A stretch of 64,000 nucleotides of DNA. It comes from Tetrahymena thermophila SB210. Taxonomy: Eukaryota > Ciliophora > Oligohymenophorea > Hymenostomatida > Tetrahymenidae. The notes under the pieces were generated by a model, which had not been told where the DNA came from, ran no database searches, and saw only the letters and a list, made by a program, of their open reading frames with translations. Positions within the stretch are counted from its first letter, which is position 1. The number at the start of each line of letters is the position of its first letter. Below are positions 27,601-40,200 of this stretch, in pieces. The stretch is from contig NW_002476571.1 in NCBI RefSeq assembly GCF_000189635.1, positions 553,957 through 617,956 on the forward strand, written 5' to 3'. A program made the position numbers and the translations under genes.

Positions 27601-29100
27601 GTTAGTAAAATTTAGCTAAATCAGAATTACGAGAGATCAAGGTTCAAATTTGAGAGATTTGGTAAATTTACTAAGCCCTAGCTTAAAGCTTCAATATGTT
27701 CACTCATGTTGATACCTCTTTTGATGAATTTGTTAAAAATTTAAGTTAAAAATAAAGAAGAAACAAATAAAAAAATGATGAGTAATAAATGTTTTGATTT
27801 AAAAAATAAATAACAAACAATATCTCATAAATAAAAGTTCTTTATTTGTCATTACATCTATGTGAACAAAAAGCAAAAAAGAAAGTTAAATTTACCCTAA
27901 TTTTATTGATAAAGTAGAGAGTTTGGTGCATTTTTTTAAATTTGATATTAAAATAGTTAGAAACTCAATATCGGAAGGACAACTATCACTTTTAAAAATA
28001 AAAATTAGCAGATAAAACAGTTTAGATAAAAAATTTGATAAAAATTATAAAACAAACTAGTATTACTAATCAGGCTCGATAATTAGTGTTTTTAAATATG
28101 GTAAATTTGAAAAAGTTTCAATAATATTAGACTCTATTATAGGATCTGTTGGTTTCTTACTATTTAGCATATAAAAATAGTAAAGGTTTAATTAATTAAT
28201 TAAAAATCAAAATAAAAAAAAGAAAATTTTATAAAATTTTTATTTTAAGATGAGAAAAATAAATAAGTAAATAGTTTAATATTTCATTTTTTTTCATTTC
28301 TTTAATTTATAGATAGTAAATATATTATTTTAAGCTTTTTAAAGAAATATAAAATTATAAACATTGAAAATTGGCTTCTAAATATTAATAGTAAAATATT
28401 TAATTACAAATAATTCACTTCAAGTATAGACTCATCAGAAAATCTTTAACCACTAAACTTTTATTGAAATATAATTAAAGGATTTGATTTTTCAATAAAA
28501 TTTGTTTTACTTCTTCTAGAGATTTGTATTAACCCTTTATAAATATCATATTTTTTTTAATTATCCTTTTTTTTTTCAAATTTAATTAATTTTTTTGTTT
28601 GTAATAATTATTTGTTATTAAAAAAACACTCACAGATTTATAACAATAATTTCGTTTTAAATAATCAAAATTTGATGATCCACAATATTCCCGCTATTAG
28701 AAATTTAATCAGAATTAAAAATTTTATCTTTATCTATATCATTAATCAAAGCATTATCAAGATCAAATAAGCATTTATCCATTAAGCAAGATATTTTTGA
28801 CAAGCGCAAAATAAAATTCAAACACCAACTCTTAAATAGGCGCATTTTTATTATTTATTGCTTTTTATAAATATATAATAATTTTTATTATTAAAACATA
28901 TATATATATATATACTGTAAATGCTCATTAATTAAGGCATTTTTTTTTTCGATTATGGCATGTTTTTTAATAAAAATTTGTTAAAAAAGTTTTTAAAAAA
29001 GTCTGAAAATGTAGCCCTCCAAGTAAAATACTCGGAAGGCGAAAAAATAGTAAAGTAGAAAGGTTTTTTCTACCTACTGATCTAAAAATGCTCCTATTGT
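24180..29100. repeat. Large tandem duplication, unit A
   Basis: Direct repeat with unit B (about 29140-33845), offset by about 4.94-4.95 kb: the LRR stop at 24620 matches 29573, and the start region at 28845 matches 33785. Similarity is high in exons and introns alike, with many small indels. The limits are approximate because the ends fade into AT-rich spacer. Confidence 0.85.
24620..28845 (-). CDS. Leucine-rich-repeat protein, multi-exon (tandem copy A)
   Basis: Minus-strand exons encode ribonuclease-inhibitor-like LRRs. Examples are GNEIGAEGTANLAQGLAK near 26030, NKIGDDGISELANALMKL near 25800, FGAALSQCQNLQNLEL near 26250, LALGISKCAKLSELTLKL near 27080 and LSLSKSLTNLTNLQYLKF near 25170. 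Each is followed by an AT-rich intron, giving about one repeat per exon. The C-terminus is an acidic tail (LYDDFGEVSDDSGEEMDD, stop 24622-24620). The proposed start is ATG 28845 (MRLFKSWCLN); a second ATG (MDKCLFDLDN) follows 21 codons later. LRR proteins bind other proteins; no catalytic domain or membrane segment is seen. The full exon chain is not resolved, so length is uncertain. Confidence 0.7.
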
Positions 29101-29572
29101 AAATTCTCTGTATTTAAATAGTTCTTTTATTTGAGCACAGTCTGATATAAAAAACCATAAAGAATAATTGTATAATATTTATACAAATATTTTATCAATT
29201 AAAAATTTCATAATCTATTATTAATTTTTAAACAAAAATAATCAATAAAATAATTTTGTAAGTTTTAAAATAAAAATAATTCAATTAATTAAATTTTTTT
29301 AAAAAGTTAATAAGAAAAAAGTTTCTAAAGGACAAAAATTTTTGAATATATCACTATTGCAAAAAAATATAGATATCACAATTATAAACAATTTTCTTTT
29401 TTAGAAATTATTAAAGAAAATAGATTTGAATAGCAGATAAATATAATCTCATGGGCGGGATTCAACTAATTTTCAAATAATTATTGGATGAAAAGAAAAT
29501 ATTAACTTAAGATTAACAATTTTCTATTTTATTTATTGATTTTATTCCATCTATTTACTCATTCAGTCATCC
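28846..29572. other. Spacer between the two LRR copies
   Basis: Contains a (TA)n tract near 28899-28917, a comparatively GC-richer patch at about 29005-29085 absent from the matching place beyond unit B, and the 3' flank of the second LRR gene. A short perfect inverted repeat (gtagaaa..tttctac, 29055-29073) lies in the GC-richer patch. No gene recognised. Confidence 0.5.
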
Positions 29573-32500
29573 ATTTCTTCTCCACTATCGTTAGAAACCT
29601 CACCAAAGTCATCGTACAAATTTAATTCGAATTATATTAATTGTTTTATCCTCATAATTTTACTCTTTAATAGCTCTTCTTAGTCATCTATATTATTCTC
29701 ACTTTAAATTATGGTTAAAAAATAAAAATTAAGAAACAAATTAAAAATTAAATTTGCTAAATGATAAAGATATATATTTTATCTTTAAAATATTGCATTT
29801 ACCCAAACCCTAAAATTAATATTCTCAGATTTTTGCAGTTCGCCAAAGTAGAAATAACTTCAGATGGGCCAGAATATCCAATTTTACTAAACCTTAATGA
29901 AAATAATAATAAAAATAAATATAAAATAAATAAAAAAGTTTAAAATAAAACTATTTTTAGAATAAAAATGGTTTAAATATTTTTTGGTAGATTGATAAAA
30001 GTAGATATACCAATACTATTTTTGAGATAAAATAGTTCTATAAATAATAAAGCTTTGTTTGAAATAAATTAATATTTCTTGAAAGATTACCTGAGATCAA
30101 GTTTCAAATACTAAAGATTAGTTAAATTTGTTAAACTTTTGCTTACACATAAAGCACCTTCATAACTTATTTTATTATACCTTATTTTAAAATTTAAATT
30201 GTTTTACTAAAGAAGTAATTCAAGAAAAATCAGTTTAAATATTTTCCAAAACCATAAGTAGATAATTTTTGTTATTTTTGTTTTGGTTTTGTAGTATTAT
30301 TTATAGAAGTAAATAATATAAATAAGTACTATAGATTTAGTATTAGAGTAGAAAAGTTGATACATTATTTTAGTTTTTCACCTAAGGACTAAGCTCCAAG
30401 AGAACTAATTCTATTGTACCTTTACAAATTAATTTATTAGTTATTAATAAGAGTAAAACATTATGTAAAAAAACAAGTAAAAAAAATAAATTTGTTATTT
30501 ATAAAATTTCCTCATTAGTGAATAACTTTCAATATTTTTAAAAAAAACAAGTAAATATTTCTTACCATAAATCAAGTTCTAAGTATTTGAGATTAGCAAA
30601 TTAAGGTAATTTAGAACTAAAGTTAGCTATTCCTTTATCTTTAATGTTGTTTGATCTTTTTTATTTATGAAATAAATAATATCTTGAGCAAATATATTTA
30701 CTTGTGATATATTTTTTACAAACTAAATAATATTTTACTTAAGCAAAAGAGATAAATCTGATAGTTCTGGTAACTTGATCAAAGCATTTGCTAATTCACT
30801 TATGCCATCGTCACCAATTTTATTATTGCTATTAAAAGAATAGTGATAGATTATTTTACATAATTTATCATTCATTATTTAATGCTTAAACATCTTTAGG
30901 AATTAGATTTTTAAATAAATAGGAAAAAATGAAAAAATAAAAATATTATGTATGCTTCTTTACTTTATTTAGAGTTTTAATTTTTATAGATTTTAACATT
31001 TTGCTAAGCCTTATGCTAAATTAGCTGTACCCTCTGCACCAATTTCGTTACCTCTTAGATAGAAAGAATGAAATAATAGATAGATTATTTTAAAATAATA
31101 AATATGAATCAGATGAAGATAATTAATTAATAAAATCTAAACAAATTAAGCAACTTTATTCTTTTTTTCTTAAAAATAGGTTAAAAGAGAAAACTTATTT
31201 TACGCAATAATTAATTCTAAATTTTAGAGGTTTTGGCATTAAGATAAAGCTGCTCCGAACTATGAGGCATGCTACCCATCTAGGTTATTGTATCTAAAAT
31301 AAATATAAAAATAATAATTAAAAGTAAGGAAGTGATTATTGATTTTTTAATATATTGAAATATTTTCAAATGTGATATTATTATTATATTAATTAATTAT
31401 GAGTCTATTTTGAGGCTATTAAAGTTATTGAAGAAATATGGTAGGTACTAGCTTATTCCTAAGATAATATTTAAAGAATTTAATAATTTTTAAATACCTA
31501 AAATCAAGAAAAAGAGTAGAAACACTTTTAAAGCTAGGTAAGATAAAGCTTTTAGAAGGTTAACTCTAATTATAATTTTAACCCAAGAGCCTTTTATTAT
31601 TTAATTGTAATCAAATAGATGAAATTTAAAATTTAGATCTTTGAAAGCTAATTAGATAGACATTAAGATAATAAAGGGTTGAATTTACCACATTCCTTCA
31701 ATATGATTAGAGCTTATAATATTTTTAATTTAAAGATTAAGTAAAACAAGAATTTTGCATATTATAAATTTATATACGATAGATTTAGGGCTAATTTTTT
31801 CAGATTCGAGCAATTTTCTAAGGCAGTGCATATATTAGATTAACATTTTCCATCTAATTGATTAGAACTTTGTAGTAATAAAATAATAATTAATGACTTT
31901 TTATGAATTTTAAAATGATCACTAAATATTATGGTCTTTAAAATTAAATTTTATATTTAAAGTCTGCTTGCTTTCTCATAAACATTTTTAAGAGAAAATT
32001 ATTCTTTAGAATCTAAAATAAGAAAATAGTTAGTTATCTATCTATTTACTTTAATGACAGAGTCAATTCTGAGAGTTTAGGAAATTTTGAAATTAGCAAA
32101 GCTAAATTATAAGCAAAATTAGAACCATTTAAACTTACATCATTGAAATTGTGTCTATTTGTTAACAAAAATAAATAATGATTTCTAAAAAATAAAGAAA
32201 AAAAATTGAAAAAATTGATAGCTATAGCATATTGGATTTTTTTTTAAAATTAAAGATTAAAAATTAAAACTTAAAATATAAATTAATCAAATAAATTACT
32301 CAAGATCAATGGCTAGAATTGATAAATTATGACATTAAGCTAATTACTATCCTAAAATTGATATTTTCTTTTCTTCTATTTTACAGTAACTTTTTTTATA
32401 AATAAAGCAAAATTAAAAATATTATGAAATATGATCAAGCAAAATTATATAACAGCCCCCAACTTTTAAAGAGTAATTAATGATTTTTTTAAATTAATAA

Positions 32501-33845
32501 AAATTTTAATTTAATAATTTATAGTTGAGTGTAAGGGGTAATTAAAACTAAAGAGTTTATTGTATTCCTCATATTTTTTTTATTTTAGAATAGATTTAAT
32601 GCTTTTTATAAATTTTAGTTAGTAAAATTGAGGTAAATCTGAATTACGAGAGATCAAGGTTCAAATTTGAGAGATTTGGTAAATTTATTAAGCCCTGGCT
32701 TAAAGCTTCAATATGTTCACTCATGCTGATACCTCTTTTGATGAATATGTTAAAAATTTAAGTTAAAAATAAAGAAGAAACAAATAAAAAAATGATGAAT
32801 AATAAATGTTTTGTTTAAAAAATAAATAACAAACAATATCTCATAAATAAAAGTTCTTTATTTGTCATAACATCTATGTGAACAAAAAGCACTAAAGAAA
32901 GTTAAATTTACCTAACTATTATTGATAAAGTAGAGAGCTTGGTGCATTTTTTTAAATTTGATACTAAAATAGTAAGAAACTCTATATCGGAGGCACAACT
33001 ATTACTTTTAAAAATAAAAATTAGCAGATAAAAAGCTTAGATAAAAAAATGAGTTAAAAATTATAAAACAAACTAGTATTACAACCCTTGCTCGATAATT
33101 AGTGTTTTTAAATTTGGTAAATTTGAAAAAGTTTCAATAATATTAGACTCTATTATAGGATCTGATGGTTTCTTACTATTTAGCATATAAAAATAGTAAA
33201 GATTTAATTAATTAATTAAAAATCAAAATAAAAAAAAAGAAAATTTTATAAATTTTTTATTTTATAATGAGAAAAATAAATAAATAAATCGTTTAATATT
33301 TCATTTGTATCATTTCTTTAATTTATAGAAAGTAAATCTTTTATTTTAAGCTTTTTAAAGAAATATAAAATTATAAACATTGAAATTTGGCTTCTAAACA
33401 TTAATACTAAAATAGTTAATTACAAAGATCTCAAATCGAGTATAGACTCATCAGACAATCTTTAATCACTAAACTTTTATTGAAATATAATTAAAGGATT
33501 TGATTTTTCAATAAAATTACTTTTTCTAGAGATTCGTATTAACCCTTTATAAATATCATATTTTTTTTAATTATCCTTTTTTTTCAAATTTAATTAATTT
33601 ATTTGTTTGTAATAATTATTTGTTATTAAAAAAAACACTCACAAATTTATAACAATAATTTCACTTTAAATAATCAAAATTTGATAGCCCAAAATATTCC
33701 CGCTATTAGAAATTTAATCAGAATTAAAAGATATTTTTGACAAGCACAAAATAAAATTCGAACATCAACTCTTAAATAGGCACATTTTTATAATTTATTG
33801 CTTTTATAATATATAATATTTATCATTATTAAAACATATATATAT
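29140..33845. repeat. Large tandem duplication, unit B
   Basis: Second copy of the ~4.9-kb unit, same orientation as unit A. It ends at an AT-dinucleotide tract (about 33835-33846) immediately followed by a short Piwi-like relic. Confidence 0.85.
29573..33785 (-). CDS. Leucine-rich-repeat protein, tandem copy B, 5' coding end disrupted
   Basis: Same exon series as copy A, with LRR exons and the same acidic C-terminus (stop 29575-29573), including NKIGDDGISELANALIKL near 30780 and GNEIGAEGTANLAQGLAK near 31015. At the 5' end the copies differ in two ways. 69 bases (23 codons) present in copy A are missing, near 33730. The tryptophan codon of copy A's MRLFKSWC is TGA here (33767-33765). Copy B therefore has no start equivalent to copy A. 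Either it begins elsewhere or it is becoming a pseudogene, while the remaining exons still look intact. Confidence 0.55.
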
Positions 33846-33846
33846 A

Positions 33847-33915
33847 TTCTATGATAATTAAGTTTATAAAGTAATTAGAAGTTTAAAATGATGAAATTGA
33901 AGAATAATTTTTTAG
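33847..33915 (+). pseudogene. Short relic of the Piwi gene
   Basis: About 66-70 bases match the Piwi CDS at 21820-21890 with roughly 10 mismatches by eye. The same frame reads SM.IKF.KQ.EVQNDE in both. Nothing else of the gene is recognisable on either side. It lies directly at the outer edge of LRR unit B, in the same orientation as the full Piwi gene. Confidence 0.75.
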
Positions 33916-34251
33916 CAAAAAATATTTTCAAATAAAATACATAAAAATTATTCTTTTGTATTTATAAATATATATTTTAATCAATCCAAATTCAATATCA
34001 ATTTTGAAATAAAATGTATCCATCAATATGTATATATTATTGGCTTGTAAAATTTATAAAATTTTATATTAAGTAAGTGATTAAATAATTTATTAAATTG
34101 AATAATATTTAGTATTTTTTTAATAGTATTTAGATTTTCATTAAGAAAAAAAAGTATTTAATTTATACTATTTCTTCAGGATTCATTTAAATAATTAATT
34201 TGTTTTTATTTTTTAATTAATAAAATTGAAGCAGTCTAAGAAATTATTAAG

Positions 34252-37200
34252 ATGGGAAATACTTCATCTAAAAAAAAATAAATATAATATATCTATTGTT
34301 ATTCTATCAGTAAAGTAAAATATTTAATCTCATTAATAATTCACCTTTAAAAATGAATTTTTTTTTTTATAAAGTTTGAAAGATAATCTTTTTAATCTAT
34401 TACACATCTAACGCTAAATTTTGAGTAAAAAATAAATTAATTTAAAATATTGCTTTTCAAATTTAAGAGTAATAACTGACAGATTCTTAAGATCTTCAAT
34501 AATTTTTATAAGATTTTAAATATTTTATATTTTTAATTATCTATCTTTATACTTAATTTATAGTTAATTAATAAACATTTTTTTTACTTTTTCAAAATAA
34601 ATTGTTAAGTTTAAAAAATGTTTAGTTTATTTTATATAATAGATTATTTATTTTTATTTTGATTTTTATTAATTTTTCTATTTTTTTTTCTAAAAAAAAT
34701 TATTTTAATAATTAAAAATTAATTCCATATCATTCTTATTATTTTTTATTTAATTTTTTATGATTCATAAGATTATTTTTATGAATTAGAGATATTTTTA
34801 ATCTATTTTATTGAAAATAATTAGATATTGTGGTTATGATGATAGCCATGCTTCAACTCTGAGTTCTATTTTAGTGAAATGCATAAATCTCTTGAGTTTA
34901 AAGCTTCTTATTGGGTAAATTATAAGTATTTTTATGGATTTTTCCTTATGATTATTTTATATCTAAAAAATTCCAAAAGAACCAAACTAAATAAAAATAA
35001 AATTCAAATAATATTAAATTACAAAATTAAAAAAGCTGTTTGTTTATAAAATTTCAAATATATTAATTTAGTTTAAAAATAAATTATTTTCTTATAATAT
35101 TTTCTTAAAAATATAAAAGCTATAACAAGTTTAGTTCATAGGGTGTCATAGAAATAGTTTCTGCTTTAGTAAAATGCACTAAATTAAGAACTTTGTGGCT
35201 CTTCCTATAGTAAAAACTAATTTATTTTTTTATCTTATTTGTGTTGATTTATAAAAGAATCAAAAAACAAAGTTAGTCAAATTATTGATTTTATAATTTA
35301 TGTTTTTTTTTTTTTTACAGATTAAAAAATAAAATAATATTTAATTTCTTAAGTTCAATTAAATTTATTTTTATTTTTAAAAACTAAAATTTAATGTTTT
35401 TAAATTCTTAATATAAAATTAGTTAAAATAATCTTAATTAATAAGGGATGATAAACATAATTTATGCTATAGAAAGATGTCAAAATATTTAGTATTTGCA
35501 TATATAACTTTAGTAAATATTTTACTTTTTTTTAATAAAGAAAACGAGTGAGTTTTATTCAAATCAGATTCAAATTATTGTTTAGTTAACACTCTTGTTT
35601 TGTCTGTAAAAAAATAAAAATGTTTACTTGAGTGAGTAAGGGAAATAGAAAATAAATTCAAAAAACTCATTTTTTGATCTAAAATAATGCAATTTTTTAA
35701 ATATCCCCATATTTTAAAGAAATAAAATTAATTTGAAGGAAAAGATATATTTTTTTTAAAAAATTAGATTTTAAAAATATTAATTTTAGACATAGATGCT
35801 TAGTTAGAAGCATTAATTAATTTTTAATTTTTTTATAGATATTATATCTTATTTTGTTTTTTATTTTTCGTCTACATATTTATGAGAGCAAGCAAATGTT
35901 ATAGAAAATTATGTAGTTTTTTTATTTTATTAAGTTAATTGATGTTTTATAAAAACAGTGCTTTTTACACATTTGAAGATATATTAAAATTTAGAAGGAA
36001 ACTCTTAAAAACAAAAAGGTTAGTTTAATTATTCATTCATAGATGATGTTTCATAATTTCTAAAAAATCAATACTCTCTAAATTGTTTCTTATTTAAACA
36101 ATTGTTTGTTGTATTTGAAATTTATGTTTTGTTTTACGGGTAAATTTAATTTTAGAAAATTAAATTAAGTATTTAATATATATTTTTTAGTTGATTTGTA
36201 GTTTATTTTTTACAATAAACATTAGTTTTAATATGGATTAATTGTAATTTATATAAAATTAAATATAAAAAAAATATATAAAGAAGTTAATATGTATTTA
36301 TTTATATGCTATCAAATGCAAACCTTGTATTTAATTATCATATTTATAAATTTTTTTCAATAATTTATTTAATATTTAATGTTAAATAAATTAATTAATT
36401 AATTATTTTTATTTTATTTATATCAACTTAAAAAGAGGTAAATAATTTAATTTTAATATCATAAAAAAATATGGTAAATGATAAAATAGAATAATTAAGT
36501 TAAAGTTTTAAGAGATGAAAAATAAATAGCTTTTATTATCAATTTATGTATCATTTTTATTTTTTTAAAACAGTTTTTTTGCTCTCCATTTACTTTTTGA
36601 GTATCAATCATCAACTTTTCATTGATTTATAGTAAATTATTTGATTTCTTTGAAAATTATAAAAATATTTAAATAAATATTTATATTTAATTATATTAAT
36701 AGATGAAAAATATTTATTTAAAAATAAAAGAAAATAATAAATAAAAAAAAATTAGTTTTAAAAATTTTAATTTTAGGTATGCTTGTTTGTTAAGAAGCAT
36801 TAATTAATTAATTCATTTTTTATTTTTAAGTAAAATTGTTTATTTTGTTTTTTATTTGATATCTACATATTTATGAGAGCCAGTAAATTTAATAGAACAT
36901 TTTTTACAGTTTTTTTATTTTATAANNNNNNNNNNNNNNNNNNNNNNNNNNNNNNNNNNNNNNNNNNNNNNNNNNNNNNNNNNNNNNNNNNNNNNNNNNN
37001 NNNNNNNNNNNNNNNNNNNNNNNNNTTATCAATTTATGTATCATTTTTATTTTTTTAAAACAGTTTTTTTGCTCTCCATTTACTTTTTGAGTATCAATCA
37101 TCAACTTTTCATTGATTTATAGTAAATTATTTGATTTCTTTGAAAATTATAAAAATATTTAAATAAATATTTATATTTAATTATATTAATAGATGAAAAA

Positions 37201-40200
37201 TATTTATTTAAAAATAAAAGAAAATAATAAATAAATTGGCAAACATTGGTTTTTTCACTTTTTTTTGCTACCTTAAGATTCGCAGCTGTAGCTCTGAATC
37301 ATCTCATTTACCTAAAAATTAAGAGATAAAAAAATTTATTTTTGTTTTTATTCTTACTAGAATTAGTTTTAATAATGTATTTATCTAAATCATTTATTCA
37401 ATAAAAATTTTTTTCCCCAAACCGATTTGAACAAGGTAATAGCAAATTGCAATAATTTATAAAACTTAACTCTTGATTTAAGGTATATACATTGTGAAAT
37501 AATTAGAGTTAAATGCCTTTTTAATTTTAGATAGGCTAAGTATACTAAAGATTAATAAAAAAAATTAGTTTTAAAAATTTTAATTTTAGGTATGCTTGTT
37601 TGTTAAGAAGCATTAATTAATTAATTCATTTTTTATTTTTAAGTAAAATTGTTTATTTTGTTTTTTATTTGATATCTACATATTTATGAGAGCCAGTAAA
37701 TTTAATAGAACATTTTTTACAGTTTTTTTATTTTATAAGTTAATTAATTAATGCTTTATAAAAACAGTTCTTTTTCAACAGATGAAGGCAAAAATATTAG
37801 AAGAAAACTCTTAAAAGCAAAAAAGTTAGTTAAATTAAGAATTTATAAATGATTTTTCATAATTTCTAAAAAATTCAATACATACTTGTTTCTTATTTAA
37901 TTGATTATCCTATTTGAAATTTATGTTTTGTTTTATGGGTAAATTTAATCTTAAAAAGTTGAATTAAGTATTTAATATTCGATATCATTTTTAGTTGTTT
38001 TGTGATTTACAATAAATATTAGTTTTAGTATGGATTAATTGTAATTTGTGTAAAATTAAATATCAGAATAAATTTATAAAGAAGTTAGTTAATATGTATT
38101 TATTTATTAATATGTTATTTAATGCATACAAAATTTGTATTTAATTATCATATAAATTTTTTTGAATAATTCATTTAATATTTAATGTTAAATTAATAAA
38201 TTTATAGTTTTTATTTTATATGAACTTAAAATAAAGGTAAGTGAATAATTTAATTTCAATTTCATAAAAAATAGAGTAAATGATAAAATAGAATAATTAA
38301 TTTAAAACTTTAAGAGATGTAAAAATAGCTGTTTATTATCGCTTTTTGTATCATTTTTATTTATAAAAAGTTTTTTTGCTCTCCATTTTTAGATCATCGT
38401 CTTCTTTTAATTGATTATCGTAAAAAACTACTTTCTTTCTTTCTTTTCATTAATTCCTATGAAAATTATTAAAAAATATTGAAATAAATATTTATTTTTA
38501 ATGATTATAATAGATGAAAAATATTTTTTTTAAATAAAAGAGAATAACAAATTGATGATGAAGGAACAATCGATTTGAGTAAGGCATTAGCAAATTGCAC
38601 TAATTTATAAAGCTTAACTCTTGATCTAAGGTATAAATTGTGAAATAATTTATTTCTATTTTCATTTCTAACTAAATTTTAAATAAACAAAAAAAAATAT
38701 TAATATTTTTATAATCTATTTTAATTTTTAAACACAATATTAAATAAAAAATAAGATTTTCAATTTTTCTCGAAATTATTTTTTAATAATGTTTAAAACC
38801 TAATAAATTTATTTAATTTCTGAAGAATGACAAATATAAGCGATAAAGGAGCTTATAATATAGTCACTTCTTTAACTAAATGTACTAATCTCTTAACTTT
38901 GATACTTGATTTTTGGTAATATTGTTTATTTATTATTTTTTTAAATTTAAAATTAAACATTAATATATCTAAAAATTAAAGGGATAATAGCATTGGGGCT
39001 GAGAGTAATTTTGATTTAGGATCTGCTTTATCAAAATTAAATAATTTGTAAACTTTGAAACTTGATCTCAGGTAAATATTAGAATTTCATTTTAAAAAAT
39101 TTAATATTTAATTAAGCGTATGAGAAAAAAAAGAAGAAATTTTCATTTACTTAAAAAGGATGGATAGTAATTATTATATTATCTTTCTTTTGGATCACTT
39201 TTAAATAATATTAGGATTTATTTTTTGTTTACTAATCAAATTTAAGCTATCTAAATTAAAATTAAATGTTTTAACAGATATAATTGTATTAATGCTGAAG
39301 GTTTATTAGAGTTAGGCAACGGTTTAGCAAGATGTACAAATCTCACTACTTTAACTCTATATATTTAGTAAATAAGCTATTTACTTTCTTTTTTTAGCAT
39401 TTTATTTTATTGTTGTGAAAAAAATTTAAATAAAATTGATTGATTTGAGAATTTAAAACAAAATAAAAATAGTAAATATTATTTTATTTGTCATAGTAAA
39501 AAATATTTTTAATTCTTTTTAAAATTAAAATTATGGAATTTTACAAAAACTATTCAAAAGATAAAATATTATAGGTAATAAAAGTGTTGAGTATTTAGGA
39601 TCTGCTCTGTAAAATTGTGCTAAACTATAAAACTTGTCACTCGATATATTGTAAGAGATTTTAAAAAAACATTCAATTTAAATTTCTTTTTGACTAAATA
39701 AAAAATTAAATATTTATTTTTAATTGATATTTTAATTTTTTATTAGTAACTTTGATGATTAAGATGAAAATAGTTTAGAACCAGCTGCTATATCAAATTG
39801 CAAAAATATTTAAAATTTAACTCTAAACATTTGGTATAAACAAATAAATTATTTTTATTTAAATTAAATTTTGAATTCTTCTAAATTATTTAAAATTAAT
39901 TTAGCATAGTTATTTAGTTAGTTAGTTAGTTAGTTTGCTTTATTTGAAATATTTTTGTTTTAATTTTTATAACTTAGCTATTTATTTTTTAAAAAAGGTA
40001 AAAAAGTATTGGGTTATAAGGAGCTTAAGTTTTGGGTTTGACTTTAGCAAAATTTACAAATTTATCAGTTTTAACTCTTAATTTATAGTAAGTATATTAC
40101 AAAAATTACTTTTTTAAAAATTTATTAGATTTTAATTTTATATTTATTTTTTCTTATGAAAAAATTTTTAATTTGATATACTTAAATAAATGATAAATCA

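Larger units (their letters stand above)
35750..38550. repeat. Tandem intron/exon modules in the LRR gene
   Basis: A module beginning with a ttttag.tatgcttgtttg-ttaagaagcattaattaa-like block and containing tatttatgagagc and gctctccattt recurs from about 35785, 36775 and 37587, the first and third copies diverged. Each full module carries one LRR exon near its end (37405, 38560). Confidence 0.7.

Noticed and set aside
36873-37104. Open frames spanning the N gap on both strands
   Set aside because: They exist only because N codons contain no stop; the real flanks are intron-like.
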